From: Talinum fruticosum | Lineage: Eukaryota > Streptophyta > Magnoliopsida > Caryophyllales > Talinaceae | DNA: 64,000 nt | Assembly: GCA_021018815.1 (NCBI GenBank) | Contig: JAITYX010000049.1 | Span: 124,001 to 188,000, forward strand | Direction: 5' to 3' | Shown: one piece after another, positions 1 to 10,299 of the stretch | Layout of the letters: each line of letters starts with the position of its first letter | Position numbering within the stretch: position 1 is the stretch's first letter | The notes under the pieces: generated by a model | Told to the model about the DNA's origin: nothing | The model's input: only the letters and a program-made list of their open reading frames with translations | Database searches by the model: none | Program-made: the position numbers and the translations under genes

Positions 1-682
1 TTAGCAGCTCAACTAGCCATCCAGAAATGAGCCTGAACCAGCTGAAGAAAATCACAAAAACAAAGTAGGATAAAACTGGATCTCGGGATACGGGCGTTGG
101 ACCGAAACGATGTCATTTGGTCATTCAGACTTCTTACGTGTTACAGCAAGACTTTGAGAAAAGCGCAATGTTTCAGGTTGAATTGGACCCGATGTGCAGC
201 ACCGAACATAAGCGACATCATTTTGAGAAAATAAGCTCCGTGTCTTGGTTGGATTTTTGGAGCAAAACGTAGCGTTTTGATGATTCCGAACATGAAACAC
301 TGGTCGCGGCCATACGACGTCGTTTTGATGTCTTCAGCTCTGTGTCTAGGTTGGACGCTAGTGATGAAATGCGGTGTTTTGAGCATTGAATGTCCTTATA
401 CGTGGCGCCGAACTTTCGTTGACTTTGGAGGTTTTACCCGAGCTTGGTCCATCCGGAAGAAAAAACATTTTTGGACCGGCCCAAGGCAAAATGTTATTTA
501 TTTGGTGTTAAGGGTTTTTTCGGTTTACTAGCTTCGTAACATCAATCAAATACCATCCGTCACACCAATCAAGTACCGTTCGTCATCCAAATCCACAAAC
601 AGGACTCGGATTTCATCATCGGGCCAACAAAATAAATTACGTAAATAAAAGAGATAAGGATGACACGTTATAGGTGTCTACA
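1..682 (-). mobile_element. LTR of gypsy family B, cut by window edge
   Basis: This is the 5' (U3) part of a Tat-type Ty3/gypsy LTR read on the minus strand. It starts at 682 with TGTAGACACC and runs off the window at base 1. Stretches around 470-680 match the U3 of the family B copies at 52430-52965 and 59590-59970. A purine tract lies immediately outside position 682, which fixes the boundary and marks this as a 3' LTR. Short ORFs inside it look like chance reading frames. Confidence 0.7.
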
Positions 683-700
683 GTTAGCCCCCACTTTGAC
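683..700 (-). promoter_or_regulatory. Polypurine tract of gypsy family B
   Basis: On the minus strand this reads GTCAAAGTGGGGGCTAAC, directly before the LTR start TGTAGACA. This is the expected plus-strand primer of an LTR retrotransposon. The same tract recurs at 6153-6170 beside the second copy. Confidence 0.7.
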
Positions 701-1476
701 AGAGTCCGAAAGACGAAGGGTCAAAGTAAACACTAAAGGATACTTATCTTGTTTTCATACATTGTTTTGAACGCTAATTGTTGTGTTGTGTAGTGTTTGG
801 AATTGTTTGTGTCGAACTTGAATGTTAAGACAAGGCTTGGACTTGATCATGATGCATGCATTCGAAGTCCGGTAAGAGGATCCTGAGCTTGACTTGATCA
901 AAGCCTAAAGGTCGATAAACTTTTATGCTGAAATTTCGATCATTCTTTGAACCGAAGCTTGGCCTAATAATCTGCTATACTAACATGCTTGTTAGTAGAT
1001 AATCATATTGACGAAAGTTCAGTATTTTACTTGAATAATTCGATCGAGAACGGATCGAAAACCGATGTACAAAAGCCGACGTGGTGGGTCCAAAAGCTCT
1101 ACTTGCATGCACATAGTTCCAAGAATCCACTTGCCACGCATGATGAGACTTCACAAGCTAGATCACTAGTTAGGGTTGCAAAGCTATTGCTGATGAGACG
1201 TCATGAGGCCTCGTGGTCGGTGCCGGCTAGCCTTTGGCGAGCCTTGCCTCGACTTGTCTGTCGATTCCCTCTTAGTCTCCTCATGCTTTTTGACTTTTGT
1301 TTTGTGTGTTTGGCATGCCTTTGCCAAATGTGTCTATAAAAAGGGGAGTTAGTGTGTTCATTTTGCACACATCACTTACTCCTCTCTTGCATACTCTAGC
1401 TTTGCCCTTATTATGCTCTTGTTTTGCTCTTTGAGAAAAATAGTTGGTTTTCAAAACACAACTCTCTAATTATGTC
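701..1476. mobile_element. 3' internal flank of gypsy family B
   Basis: This stretch between the polypurine tract and the interrupting copia LTR aligns along its length with 6171-6855 plus 8332-8405 of the second family B copy. No gag or pol coding lies here. A 116-codon plus-strand frame (989-1339) ends next to the TATA box and resembles no protein I recognise. By comparison with the second copy, this is the upstream region and leader of the antisense cargo ORF. The ORF start at ATGTCT (about 1472) is where the copia LTR broke in. Confidence 0.65.
1335..1343 (+). promoter_or_regulatory. TATA box of antisense cargo ORF (copy B0)
   Basis: TATAAAAAG follows a GC-richer stretch and is followed by a pyrimidine-rich leader of about 130 bases. 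The same box and leader occur at 6805 in the second copy. It points away from the LTR, opposite to the gypsy genes. Confidence 0.55.
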
Positions 1477-2320
1477 TAAAGGTTTGCTCTTGGAGAGTCT
1501 AAGTCACCCTAGAGGGGGTGAATAGGGTGATGAGAAAATTTTAACAAAATTAGAAACTTTAAGCTTGAAAAGGATAAATAACAGAATCTAAGTCTAGATA
1601 GGACTCGAAAAGTATACACTTAGAAATACGTGGAAACCCTCCTAGGGCAGAAAACCACGAGACAGTGCTAGTCCAAGCACCAAGTCAACTTCACTATTTT
1701 GAATCCTCAAAATACAACTTACTCGACTTAACCGGAATTGCTCCCTTAGACAATTCCTTACAATGTTTTCCTAGACTCACAAGTTCCCTTATCCGATCTA
1801 GTACTTCCTAACCGAGATAACCTTTACAGTTAGGGACAACTAAGCTGAGTTAACCTTTACAGCCCAATCAAGGGACGTTACATAGAAAGTAGGAGAAGTA
1901 TGTGACTCGATTACAAGACTTTACAACTCGGAAAAGTATTAAGTATAGACTTGGAGTTGTAAGTAGAAGTTTGAATGAGTAATGTACAAAGAGATATAGT
2001 TTCAGCAATGGATTTAGCAATATTCAAGTCTTGTGAAGTGGCTTTTATTTATAGATGACCAAGTAGAGTGACCGTTGTGTCTTGGTTTTGAACAGAAGTC
2101 TTTACCGGCCGTTATAACGGCTTTTCCGAGTCGCTTAGAAAAGATCCGTTTGGATGTGAACGTTATGCAACATCTCTTGGCTCCTAAAGGTGCTCCAGTC
2201 AACTAGTGATGTCTCGAAAACCAAGGTGAAAACCACCGTTGAGCTTAGCGTTGTAGTTTTTCACTTTTGGAAACGAGCAACCCCGACACCGTGTCCGAGC
2301 CCTGTTCGGTAGGGGTGTGC

Positions 2321-2355
2321 AAAGTCGATTAACCGAAAATCGGTTAATCGACTTT
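2321..2355. repeat. Perfect subterminal palindrome in the hAT element
   Basis: Two 16 bp arms (AAAGTCGATTAACCGA and its complement) surround a 3-base loop, next to the left terminal repeat. Subterminal palindromes of this type often hold transposase-binding motifs in hAT elements; binding here is inference. Confidence 0.85.
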
Positions 2356-3019
2356 TTGGTTCACCAAAAGTTGAATCGTAACCGAACCGAAATTTCCGGT
2401 TAACCTGAATTAACCGATTTTTGGTTAACCGAAAAATTCGGTTCGATGAGAATTTGATCCGTAACCGAACCGAAATAACCGGTTAACCGACTTTTCGGGT
2501 CGGTTAACGGTACTCGTTAAAAGCGACTAATCGAAAAAATCCAACAAGAAAAATCATGTAGAAAACGCAACCAATTGTGTATCTATCAAGCATCAGTACA
2601 AAGATCTAGGCAAGAACAACATCCATAAATCGATTCAAAAGTAAAAGCAAAAACAAAAAAATTACGTAAATTAAAATGGAGTAGCATGCACCGGATGATG
2701 AAGAAAAAGGAGGGTTGTAGAAGACCGGCAAACTCTTGGAGCAGGACATCGGAGGGGGAAAGAAGACAACTGTCGAGCAGCAGCCCATCGGCCATCGGAT
2801 CCGCACGGAAGGAAGCAATTATTCGAGCCGGCTTTGAGGAGGGTCATGAAGAGTGTCGATGGAAGAGAGAGGGAGAGAAGAGGAGGGAGAAAGAGGTGGG
2901 AGAGGAGTGAAGACGACAGAGAAACGTTGAACAACGAACCGTCGATCCACCGGGAAGGAATTAGTCACCGCGACGCCGGCGTCGGGATGGTCGGGTGGAG
3001 TGGTCGACGGGAGAGAGCA

Positions 3020-3044
3020 GGGGAAGGGGGAAGGGGGAAGGGGG
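3020..3044 (+). repeat. G-quadruplex-prone G-run repeat
   Basis: Four runs of 4-5 G separated by AA lie inside the hAT element, a textbook G-quadruplex pattern. They continue into a GA-rich stretch to about 3085. Confidence 0.8.
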
Positions 3045-3937
3045 AAGGAGAGGAGAGAGAGAGGTGGGAGAGGGGGAGAGCAAGCAGGTGTAGCAATTAG
3101 GGTTTTCCGGGCTTAAGCTTAACCCATAAGATCTATTTATACTCATTTTTAAAAAAAAAAAATTTCGGTTCGGTTCGGTTAACCGATTTTTCATTTCTCC
3201 AAACAAAAACCAATTCGTGAACCGAAAATAATTTTCGGTTCGGTTAACTTATCCGACTCTTTAAAAAAAAATCTATCCGGTTAAGCGTTTTTTGTTCGGT
3301 TTTTCGATTTTTAGGTTTCGGTTTTTTCGCACACCCCTACTGTTCGAAGTAGATAAAACTTTTCTGCTGGTGATTGACAACTTGAAGCCCGTTACTTTTG
3401 TAATTCAAAAATGTGATAACCTCGTTTGGATAACCTATAAAAGTAAACCATTTTGGTTCTCAAAGTATAGAATACTTTGGTCTAAGATTAGGCACGAGAT
3501 AATAATTTAATTAAGACAATTAATTGCATAATTATCTTAAGCCTAGAAGAGTGGAATTTTCTAAGTTTAATATTCAATATACTCAAATTCCATCGTAGTC
3601 GACTCCTACGAAAGATCAAGTTAAAATGAGTAAAATCACTATAGTATGAAGACTTGATCCGGACAAATAATTCTCAAACAAACAAACTAACTTAGAAAGA
3701 GGAATTAACATTGTAATTCACTTTGCGTTGAAATGTGAAGTCATAACTCGTAACAAAAGAGTTAGAGAAATTATTTGAACATGCTATAGATCCGATTGCT
3801 ATCTAAGTGACTCGAAACATCAATGCGAGAAGATATATAAGAATGTGTTTTCCGTGTCCGTAAAAAAGAACGAAAACTTATACAGGAGTTTTTATAACAC
3901 CCATAATGACTTGTAATTAAAACTTATGAAGCATGAG

Positions 3938-4865
3938 TGAAGGCTTGCTCTTGGAGAGTCTTAGTTACCCTAGAGGGGGTGAATAGGGTGATGAGAAAAT
4001 TTTGACAAACTTGGAAGATTTAAGCTTTCAAAAGAGTAATCAAGACAATCCGAGTCCGGATTGGACTCGGAAAAATGTAAACTCGGATATACGTGGAAAC
4101 CCTCCCGGGGCAGAAAACCACGGACGAGTGCTAGTCCAAGCACCAAGTCAAATCCATAATTTTGAATCCACAAAATATAGCAGATCGACTCAACCGAATT
4201 GCTCCCTTGAACAATTCCTTACAGAGTTTTCCTAGACTCGTAAATTCCCTTACCCGATCTAGTACTTCCTAAGTGAGGTAACCTTTATAGTTAGGGACAA
4301 CCGAGCTGAGTTAACCCTTACAACTCAGTTAAGAGACCTTACTCGGAAAGTAAGAAAGAGTATGTGACTGATTACAAGACTTTACAACTCATAAAGTAAG
4401 AATTACAAGTTGGGAGTTGTAAGTAGAAGATTGATTATGAATACAATGACTTTTTCTTAAGTAAAGTGTGTCGACAATAATTCCAAGCAATCTCCAAGTC
4501 TTGAGAGTTTGCTTCTATTTATAGATGACCAAGCATATTAGCCGTTGTGACTAGTTTTTGAACGAAGTCCTTTGTGACCGTTGTAATTGTTCTTCCGAAT
4601 CGCTCGTAAAAGATCCGTTGACATGTGAACGTTGTGCAACGGCTCTTGACTCCTAAAGGTGCTCCAATCAGCCGGTGGTGTCCGAAAAGTAAGGTGGAAA
4701 CCACCGTTGAGCTTAGCGTTGATGTTTTCCAGCTTTGGAAATAGACAACCTTGACACGTAATCCGGGCCTTGTTCGAAGTAGAAAAGCCTTGTCTCGTCG
4801 GTGATTGATAACTTGAAGCCGGCTACTTTTGTAATTAAAAAATGAGATAACCTCATTTGGACAAC
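3938..4865 (-). mobile_element. Truncated copia family A LTR
   Basis: A second family A LTR starts at 3938 (TGAAGGCTTGCTCTTGG) inside the outer end of the first one. It contains the conserved blocks, including a TATA box (TATAAATA on minus) near 4517-4524. It is cut at about 4865, where the foldback begins. Roughly the outer 550 bases are missing, so its target duplication cannot be tested. Confidence 0.8.
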
Positions 4866-4870
4866 TTGAA

Positions 4871-5060
4871 GACGAAACATGAAGTGTACATGCAACATAG
4901 GCTCATCCACGAACAAGGGCGAAGGGGTAGAGGAGTCAAATGGAAATAAAAGGTGATAAACAATAGATTGTTTATCACCTTTTGTTTCGTTTGACTTCTC
5001 TACCACTTGTGCCTTTCTTTATGGATCAACTTATGTTGCATGTACACTCCATGTTTTGTC
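4871..5060. repeat. Long foldback with 94-base arms
   Basis: The two 94-base arms pair at roughly 80 percent with almost no loop. The centre (about 4949-4984) is a perfect inverted repeat with 17-base arms, beginning AAAAGGTGATAAACAAT, around AG. The outer arms share GTGTACATGCAACATA. A transcript of either strand would form a long hairpin. It could be a foldback/MITE-like element or an inverted duplication; a small-RNA precursor is possible but not shown. Confidence 0.85.
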
Positions 5061-5063
5061 TTG

Positions 5064-5395
5064 TAAAACCGACCTCATTTTTAGTCACAACAGGGAATTT
5101 GGGTTCATGTTATGTCTCCGATCGTTAAAGGGAATTAAAGGGATGGTCTCAACATTTCATTCATATTTAGTAGTCTTATGCATTATGTAGAACTTTAAAA
5201 AAAATCATGTCTAGTAACATCATCTTTTTTGTTTTTCATATAATTTGATAAATGACATGCTTCGTTGTGTGTATAATTGTTCTTATTTTGCTTACCAATT
5301 ATGTTGTTCATAAAATTATCGTATGCATTTCATAATCTTAGAGAACCCGTTTAAAAATTTGTACATAACTCGTAGGAACCATGGCCTCGAACCGG
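5064..5395. other. Unassigned AT-rich stretch
   Basis: No coding potential, known repeat or element end was recognised here. It lies between the foldback and the end of the family B LTR. Confidence 0.4.
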
Positions 5396-6152
5396 ACTCG
5401 GGTCGTGCTTTCCCCACGGACCTTAGCGTAAGAGTTTTTAAAAAAGGGATTTTTAAAGAGGGAGATTGGAGAGGGAGTTGGGAATTGATTCCGAATATGA
5501 GGGATTGATCTTTTATTGAGAGTTCTGAATTTTATTAAACCAAGTTACGAGATAAATTGAATTAAATGGATTGGCGATTTTATTAATTATTTTATTTTAT
5601 AAATTATTTTTAGAATTCTCGGGATATTATTTCCTAATTGAAGAAAAGAAAAATTAGAAATTAGGTTTATGTCGTGAGGCTTTAGGGCCAGGCTAGTGTG
5701 AAGACAAGTGGTCCGCAACTAAGACTTAACCACCGACCATCCGGTGTCGCCTTCACTCGTTGGTCAAGGGCGCGGCCAAGGGCCGTGACTAAGACAGATC
5801 AACCTTGGCCTCTAGCTCTGGCTGGCGATCCAGATCTCTTTTTTTTTTTACCCCGTAATCGAAAAACAATCAAGAAGCATTTTTAACGTAACTAAAGCAA
5901 AAATAGGAGTCACCTATTAGTTTTTATGAGACAAAACTAACAAAAACAAAATAAAAATTTGCTCCTCCGATTTTAGTATGGGAAAACTACAACCGAAAAA
6001 TGCTAAAAGTTACTCCATCAGTCTTAGAACCGAGAATCGAGTTCGAGGGTGAGGGTACGGAACGTAGGGAAAACCCTTCCGTTTCATCATCGGGCCTACA
6101 ATAAGATATACAATTTAAAGAGATAAAGGATGACACTTTTTAGGTGTCTATA
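5396..6152 (-). mobile_element. Internally deleted gypsy family B LTR
   Basis: On the minus strand it begins at 6152 (a decayed TGTAGACACC) and ends near 5396 (GACCCGAGT for GACCCGACA). The part 5396-6090 matches the R/U5 half of the copy at 58149-58780, including a block of about 25 bases around 5668-5690. The part 6091-6152 matches the first bases of U3. About 1.1 kb of U3 between them is missing, so this LTR has lost its promoter. Confidence 0.7.
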
Positions 6153-6170
6153 GTTAGCCCCCACATTGAC
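6153..6170 (-). promoter_or_regulatory. Polypurine tract of gypsy copy B1
   Basis: On the minus strand this reads GTCAATGTGGGGGCTAAC, next to the LTR start. It is nearly identical to the tract at 683-700. Confidence 0.65.
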
Positions 6171-6804
6171 CTAGTATAAAAGACAACGAGTCAAAGTAGA
6201 TACTAAAAGATACTTACCTCGATTCCGTGCAATGATTTTTAATATTGGTTGTTGTGTAATGTTTGGAATTGGTTGTCTGTCAATCCTAAACTCCGCAAAT
6301 GGGACCTGGACTTGATTGCGATGCATGCGTTTTGAAGTATGGTAAAAGAGTCCTAAGCTTGGCTTGATCGGGGCCTGAAGCTTGGTACACTTCGATGCTA
6401 AAACTTCGATCGGTTTTTATCCGAACATTAGCTCGATAATCTGCTGTACTAACATACTTGCAAATGAATAATTAAATTGATCAAAGTTCATTGTTTTACC
6501 TGAATAATTCGAGTAATAAATAGAATAAAAAGCCGATATAAAAAGTTGATTAGTGGTTCCAAGAGCTCCCACTTGCATGCATAAGTTGCCAAGAAGTCAC
6601 ATGTCACGGCTGATGGGACTTCACAAGATAGGTCACTAGCTAGGACTTCAATGTTGCCATTGAAGGGACACCACCGTGCCTCGTGGCCGGCTTCAGTAGT
6701 CTTTGGTAGGTCTGGTCCCCGATGTGCTCTGTCGAATTCCTTTGGCCTCCTACTATTTTTTGACTCTTGTCTTGGTATGCTTGGATCGCTTGACCGAATG
6801 GGTC

Positions 6805-6812
6805 TATAAAAG
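6805..6812 (+). promoter_or_regulatory. TATA box of antisense cargo ORF (copy B1)
   Basis: TATAAAAG sits in the same alignment column as the box at 1335. The original leader is 6830-6855 joined to 8332-8405 once the solo LTR is discounted, giving an ATG about 120 bases downstream. The box lies about 650 bases outside the LTR and points away from it. Confidence 0.6.
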
Positions 6813-6855
6813 GGATGCTTAATGTGCTCATTTCACACACTTGGTCCTTCTCTTG

Positions 6856-8326
6856 TGAAGACCGAAACTATATCATTCCGAGTACTATCAAGCAATCAGG
6901 TACAAACCTCATCCCTCCTAAGTTTTGATTACAAGTCTCTCCGAGTAATACGTAAACTATTGCATATGTTTTCATTCGATTCGACTAACTCGGAATCCAC
7001 ATTCTTGTTCATCAACCGACACCGATGTTTCGAGTCACTCGGACACTACGTAGTTTTATCGCATGTTCAAGCAATCTCTTTAACACTTTTAATCTAAGTT
7101 CGACTTCATATTCAGAGGTAAAGCGAATTATAGTGTTAATTCATCTATCTAAGTCAGCATGTTTGTTCGAGAATTATTTGTTTAGATCAAGTATTTATAC
7201 TCGATATTTTCTCTATAACTTGATCTTTCCTAAGACTCGACTCGGATGGAATTTGAGTCAATGAATATTAGTCAGAAAATTCAACTCCTCTAGGCCTAAG
7301 ATAATTTTACACTTAATTATCGTAATTAAATTATTATATGTGCGTAATCTTAGACCAAAGTATTTTATACTTTGAGAACCAAAATTGTTTACTTTCGTAT
7401 GTTATCTAAACGAGGTTATCCTATTTTTAAATTACAAAAGTAACCGGCTTCAAGTCGTCAATCACCAGGAGACAAGGCTTTTCAACTTCTAAACAAGGCT
7501 TAGACGTCTGTATTAGGGTTGTCTGTTGCCAAAACTGGAAATCTTCAACGCTAAGCTCAATGATGGCTTCCACCTTACTTTTCGGACACCACTAGCTGAT
7601 TACAGCACCTTTAGGAGTCAAGAACCATTACACAACGCTCACATCTCAACGGATCTTTTTAAGTCACTCGGAAGAACCATTACAATAGTCATAAAGGACT
7701 TTTATTCACAAGATAGTCACAACGGCTGATTTGCTTGGTCATCTATAAATAGAAGCCACTTCTAAAGACTTGAAGATTGTTGAGAATTGCTGAACACATT
7801 GCTAAAATTATATCTCTTTATATAATACTCATTCAATCTTCTATTTACAACTCCTAACTTGTAATTCATACTTTCCGAGTTGTAAAATCTTTAAATAAGT
7901 CAAATACTCTTTCTTACTTTCGAGTAAGGTCCCTTGACTAAGCTGTAAGGGTTAACTCAGCTCAGTTGTCCCTAATTATAAAGGTTACCTCGGTTTAGAA
8001 GTATTAGATCGGATACGGGAACTTCGAGTGTAGGAAAACTCTGTAAGGAATTGTTTAAGGGAGCAATTCTGGTTGAGTCGGTCTGCTGTATTTTGTGGAT
8101 TCAAAATAATGGATTTGACTTGGTGCTTGGATTACCACCGGCCGTGGTTTTCCGCCCCAGGAGGGTTTCCATGTATATCCGAGTTTACACTTTTTGAGTC
8201 CAATCTAGACTGAGATTGTCTTGATTATTACTTTTAACCTTTAATCTTCCAAGTTTGTTAAAAATGTCTTCATCACCCTATTCACCCCCTCTAGGGTGAC
8301 TAAGAATTTCCAAAAGCAAACCTTCA
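6856..8326 (+). mobile_element. Solo LTR of copia family A with target duplication
   Basis: This complete 1,471 bp LTR runs from TGAAGACCG to GCAAACCTTCA on the plus strand. It is flanked by a perfect 5 bp duplication, TCTTG at 6851-6855 and 8327-8331. It has a TATA box (TATAAATA) near 7744-7751. No primer-binding site or gag follows, so the internal region was lost by LTR-LTR recombination. It inserted about 45 bases downstream of the TATA box of the gypsy cargo ORF. Confidence 0.95.
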
Positions 8327-8405
8327 TCTTGCATTCTTGCCTTACTCTTGTGGTTTCGACTTTGTGCACTTGAATACTAGTTGGTTTCCAAAATCTTCTC
8401 TTCAC

Positions 8406-10200
8406 AATGTCTAGGAGAAAAGCTCATCCTACCGGAAGGTGAAGAGCTGAAAAACTTGTTTAAGATAACTTCCTTGAGCAGGAATTGTGCCCTCATAACG
8501 AATGGAACCCAAACGACCTCTTGGTGGAGGCTGAGAACCACGTTTCTACTTTTGCTCATATAAAGTAGATCTTCTTTTAAAAAATCGTGTTGGATTTTCA
8601 TCTTGTAGAAGGGCTCAATTCGGAGTAGTGAAGCTATTCCCAAATTTATGGAGACCTACAAAAAGATGAACTATCCTCTTGAAGATGTCATGCACAATGT
8701 TAGGTTTAGTTCTCTTTTCCTTGCTTTGAACCACCTTTGTGATGAAAAAGAACAGGATCTCATTAGGCCCATTAGTGAGCACTTTTGGGATACCATCAAT
8801 AGCTTTCACCTTTCGTTCGGGAAATGATTATAACTCCTTTCGATTTTTCCATTTTGTCCAGTTTAGGCTTTTGAGGGGAGTCTCTAACTTATGATAGAAA
8901 TCTATATAAAGACCGTGACTATCTTCACCATCTATTTGGTCCCATAGCTAACAGGTTTCCTCAAGAAAATTACTTTAAGTATACTTGTTCTTTTTGAGGC
9001 TTTTGAGTATATTAGGTTTTGGCTTCCACTTTCTCCACAACAATAGGTCCGGATTGTGCTGGCTCTCTTATTGAGTACGGTGCTCTTTTCGGACGAAGCC
9101 TCTAAGGTTCACATTCACTTCTTGGTGAACTTAGCGGACCTTGATAAAATAAAGGAGCTTAACCGGCGTGCTCGCGTATACTTGCCTCATTAGGGGCCTC
9201 CATGTCAATGTGCGGCACACAAAACCCGAGATAGACATGACGAATTATCGTATATTGTGCGGTTTGTGGAAGATCATTGAGGTATGCTCAAATTCTTCAC
9301 TTGTTTCTAAAGTATTTTCTTAATCTTGTGTGGATGAAAAATCATACTTCATTTTCAATATGTAGCCATGGTTGTATGAGTATTTCCCGCAACTTTCACC
9401 TGACTCAACAAATCATCCCGTGTTTCCAGCCTCCATATCATAGGCTAAGATCTATCTTGAACAATCCATAATTCATGGTTTAGGCTTGTTGAGATCATCC
9501 CTTAACCATGTGACCTCCGTATGTCTCTTTAAGATAAAAAAATTAACCTTAAAAATATGCCCAAAAAACTTTAGTTCACTGTCTAGCAGGTCGCCCTAGC
9601 CCACTGCCTCTGGTGGACCTTGTGGGACTGCCTATGGTGGACGCCAACATTGGCTATGCATGGTTTATGGTCATTTTACCTTTCATTCTTGTTTGCTTGT
9701 TTCTTGATAAGTCCTATATGTGGACCCCAACTCCCCATAGCACGCGAATTAAGCGAATGAAGGATCTTGTTTAAAGGTCCTTTTAGGTTCCATTGGTATC
9801 TAGGTGAGATAGTTACACCATAAATCCGAGTTAACACATGGCCACCGTTTGTTCCGGTTGATCCGCCACCTACCATATTCTACCTTCGCTCTCTTCCTTA
9901 ACAACAGCAAGTTGTTGCAACGGTTAGGTATTCTTATGCCCAATTCATGAATTTATACATATCTTATGCATATCATGCGAGGCGGATAATAACTCAACTA
10001 GTGTGTTCCCATTTCTTTCCTTTCTTTTGGTATAAAGGAATTTCTTGTATTAACTTCTGTTGTTGTAGCTTACTGCGGAGGATATCTACATTCCAAGCCT
10101 TGATGAGGATGTCACACAACCGGGGAATCTCCTCGTTACGTGAGGATTCAAGAAATTCCCGAGGAAGAATTTGTTAGGCATCCTTCTCCTAGAAACTAGC
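8406..10200 (+). pseudogene. Plant-mobile-domain cargo ORF, antisense in gypsy B1
   Basis: The likely start is ATGTCTAGGAGAAAAG at 8406, after a leader shared with the other family B copy. Frames are broken by stops and indels, but reading across 9040-9400 shows, in order, LFSDEASKVHIHFLVNLADL, DKIKEL, a GLHVNVRHTKPEI stretch, LCGLWKIIE and WLYEYFPQLSP. This fits my memory of the plant mobile domain (aminotransferase-like PMD, with conserved leucine-rich and WG/LY motifs). It runs opposite to the gypsy genes. Known Tat elements such as Retand carry antisense ORFs in this place. Exons downstream of 9500 are too decayed to define. Function in the element is unknown. Confidence 0.6.
9282..9365 (+). 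other. Probable intron in the PMD pseudogene
   Basis: The sequence GAG|GTATGC ... TATGTAG|CC interrupts the conserved KIIE-PWLYEYF stretch exactly between codons, leaving a phase-0 join. The 84-base length and AT/T-rich content suit a plant intron. Confidence 0.55.
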
Positions 10201-10299
10201 GAGGGGTAAGAGTTTCATGCTCTTTACTTTTAATTTTATGCTAAAAGTGTCTTTGCTAATGCCATTGAATTATGTAGTATAATCGGGAACAATCTTAAA

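Larger units (their letters stand above)
2310..3339. mobile_element. Non-autonomous hAT-like DNA transposon
   Basis: The ends are perfect 11 bp inverted repeats, TAGGGGTGTGC and GCACACCCCTA. They are flanked by an 8 bp target duplication with one mismatch (CTGTTCGG at 2302-2309, CTGTTCGA at 3340-3347). The 8 bp size and the TAGGGGTG end are typical of plant hAT elements. Subterminal regions are full of the motif AACCGAA and its complement. No transposase ORF is present. The middle (about 2690-3115) is purine-rich, GC-richer than the ends and holds short ORFs on both strands; it may be captured host DNA. Removing the element leaves a continuous family A LTR. Confidence 0.9.
1477..3930 (-). mobile_element. 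Copia family A LTR, interrupted by a hAT element
   Basis: This is a family A LTR on the minus strand: 1477-2309 and 3340-3930 are its two halves, split by a 1,030 bp hAT insertion. The 3' end reads AAAGGTTTGCTCTTGGAGAG on the plus strand, and a TATA box (TATAAATA on minus) lies near 2045-2055. Its outer 50-60 bases are missing where the next LTR starts at 3938. It sits at the start codon region of the gypsy cargo ORF, at ATGTCT. Confidence 0.85.

Noticed and set aside
989..1339. 116-codon plus-strand ORF
   Set aside because: It ends in the TATA box region of the cargo promoter, is not preserved in the aligned second copy and matches no family.
4871..5060. Firm miRNA gene call
   Set aside because: The hairpin is convincing, but it is nearly loopless and long, and nothing in the sequence shows a precise mature product.
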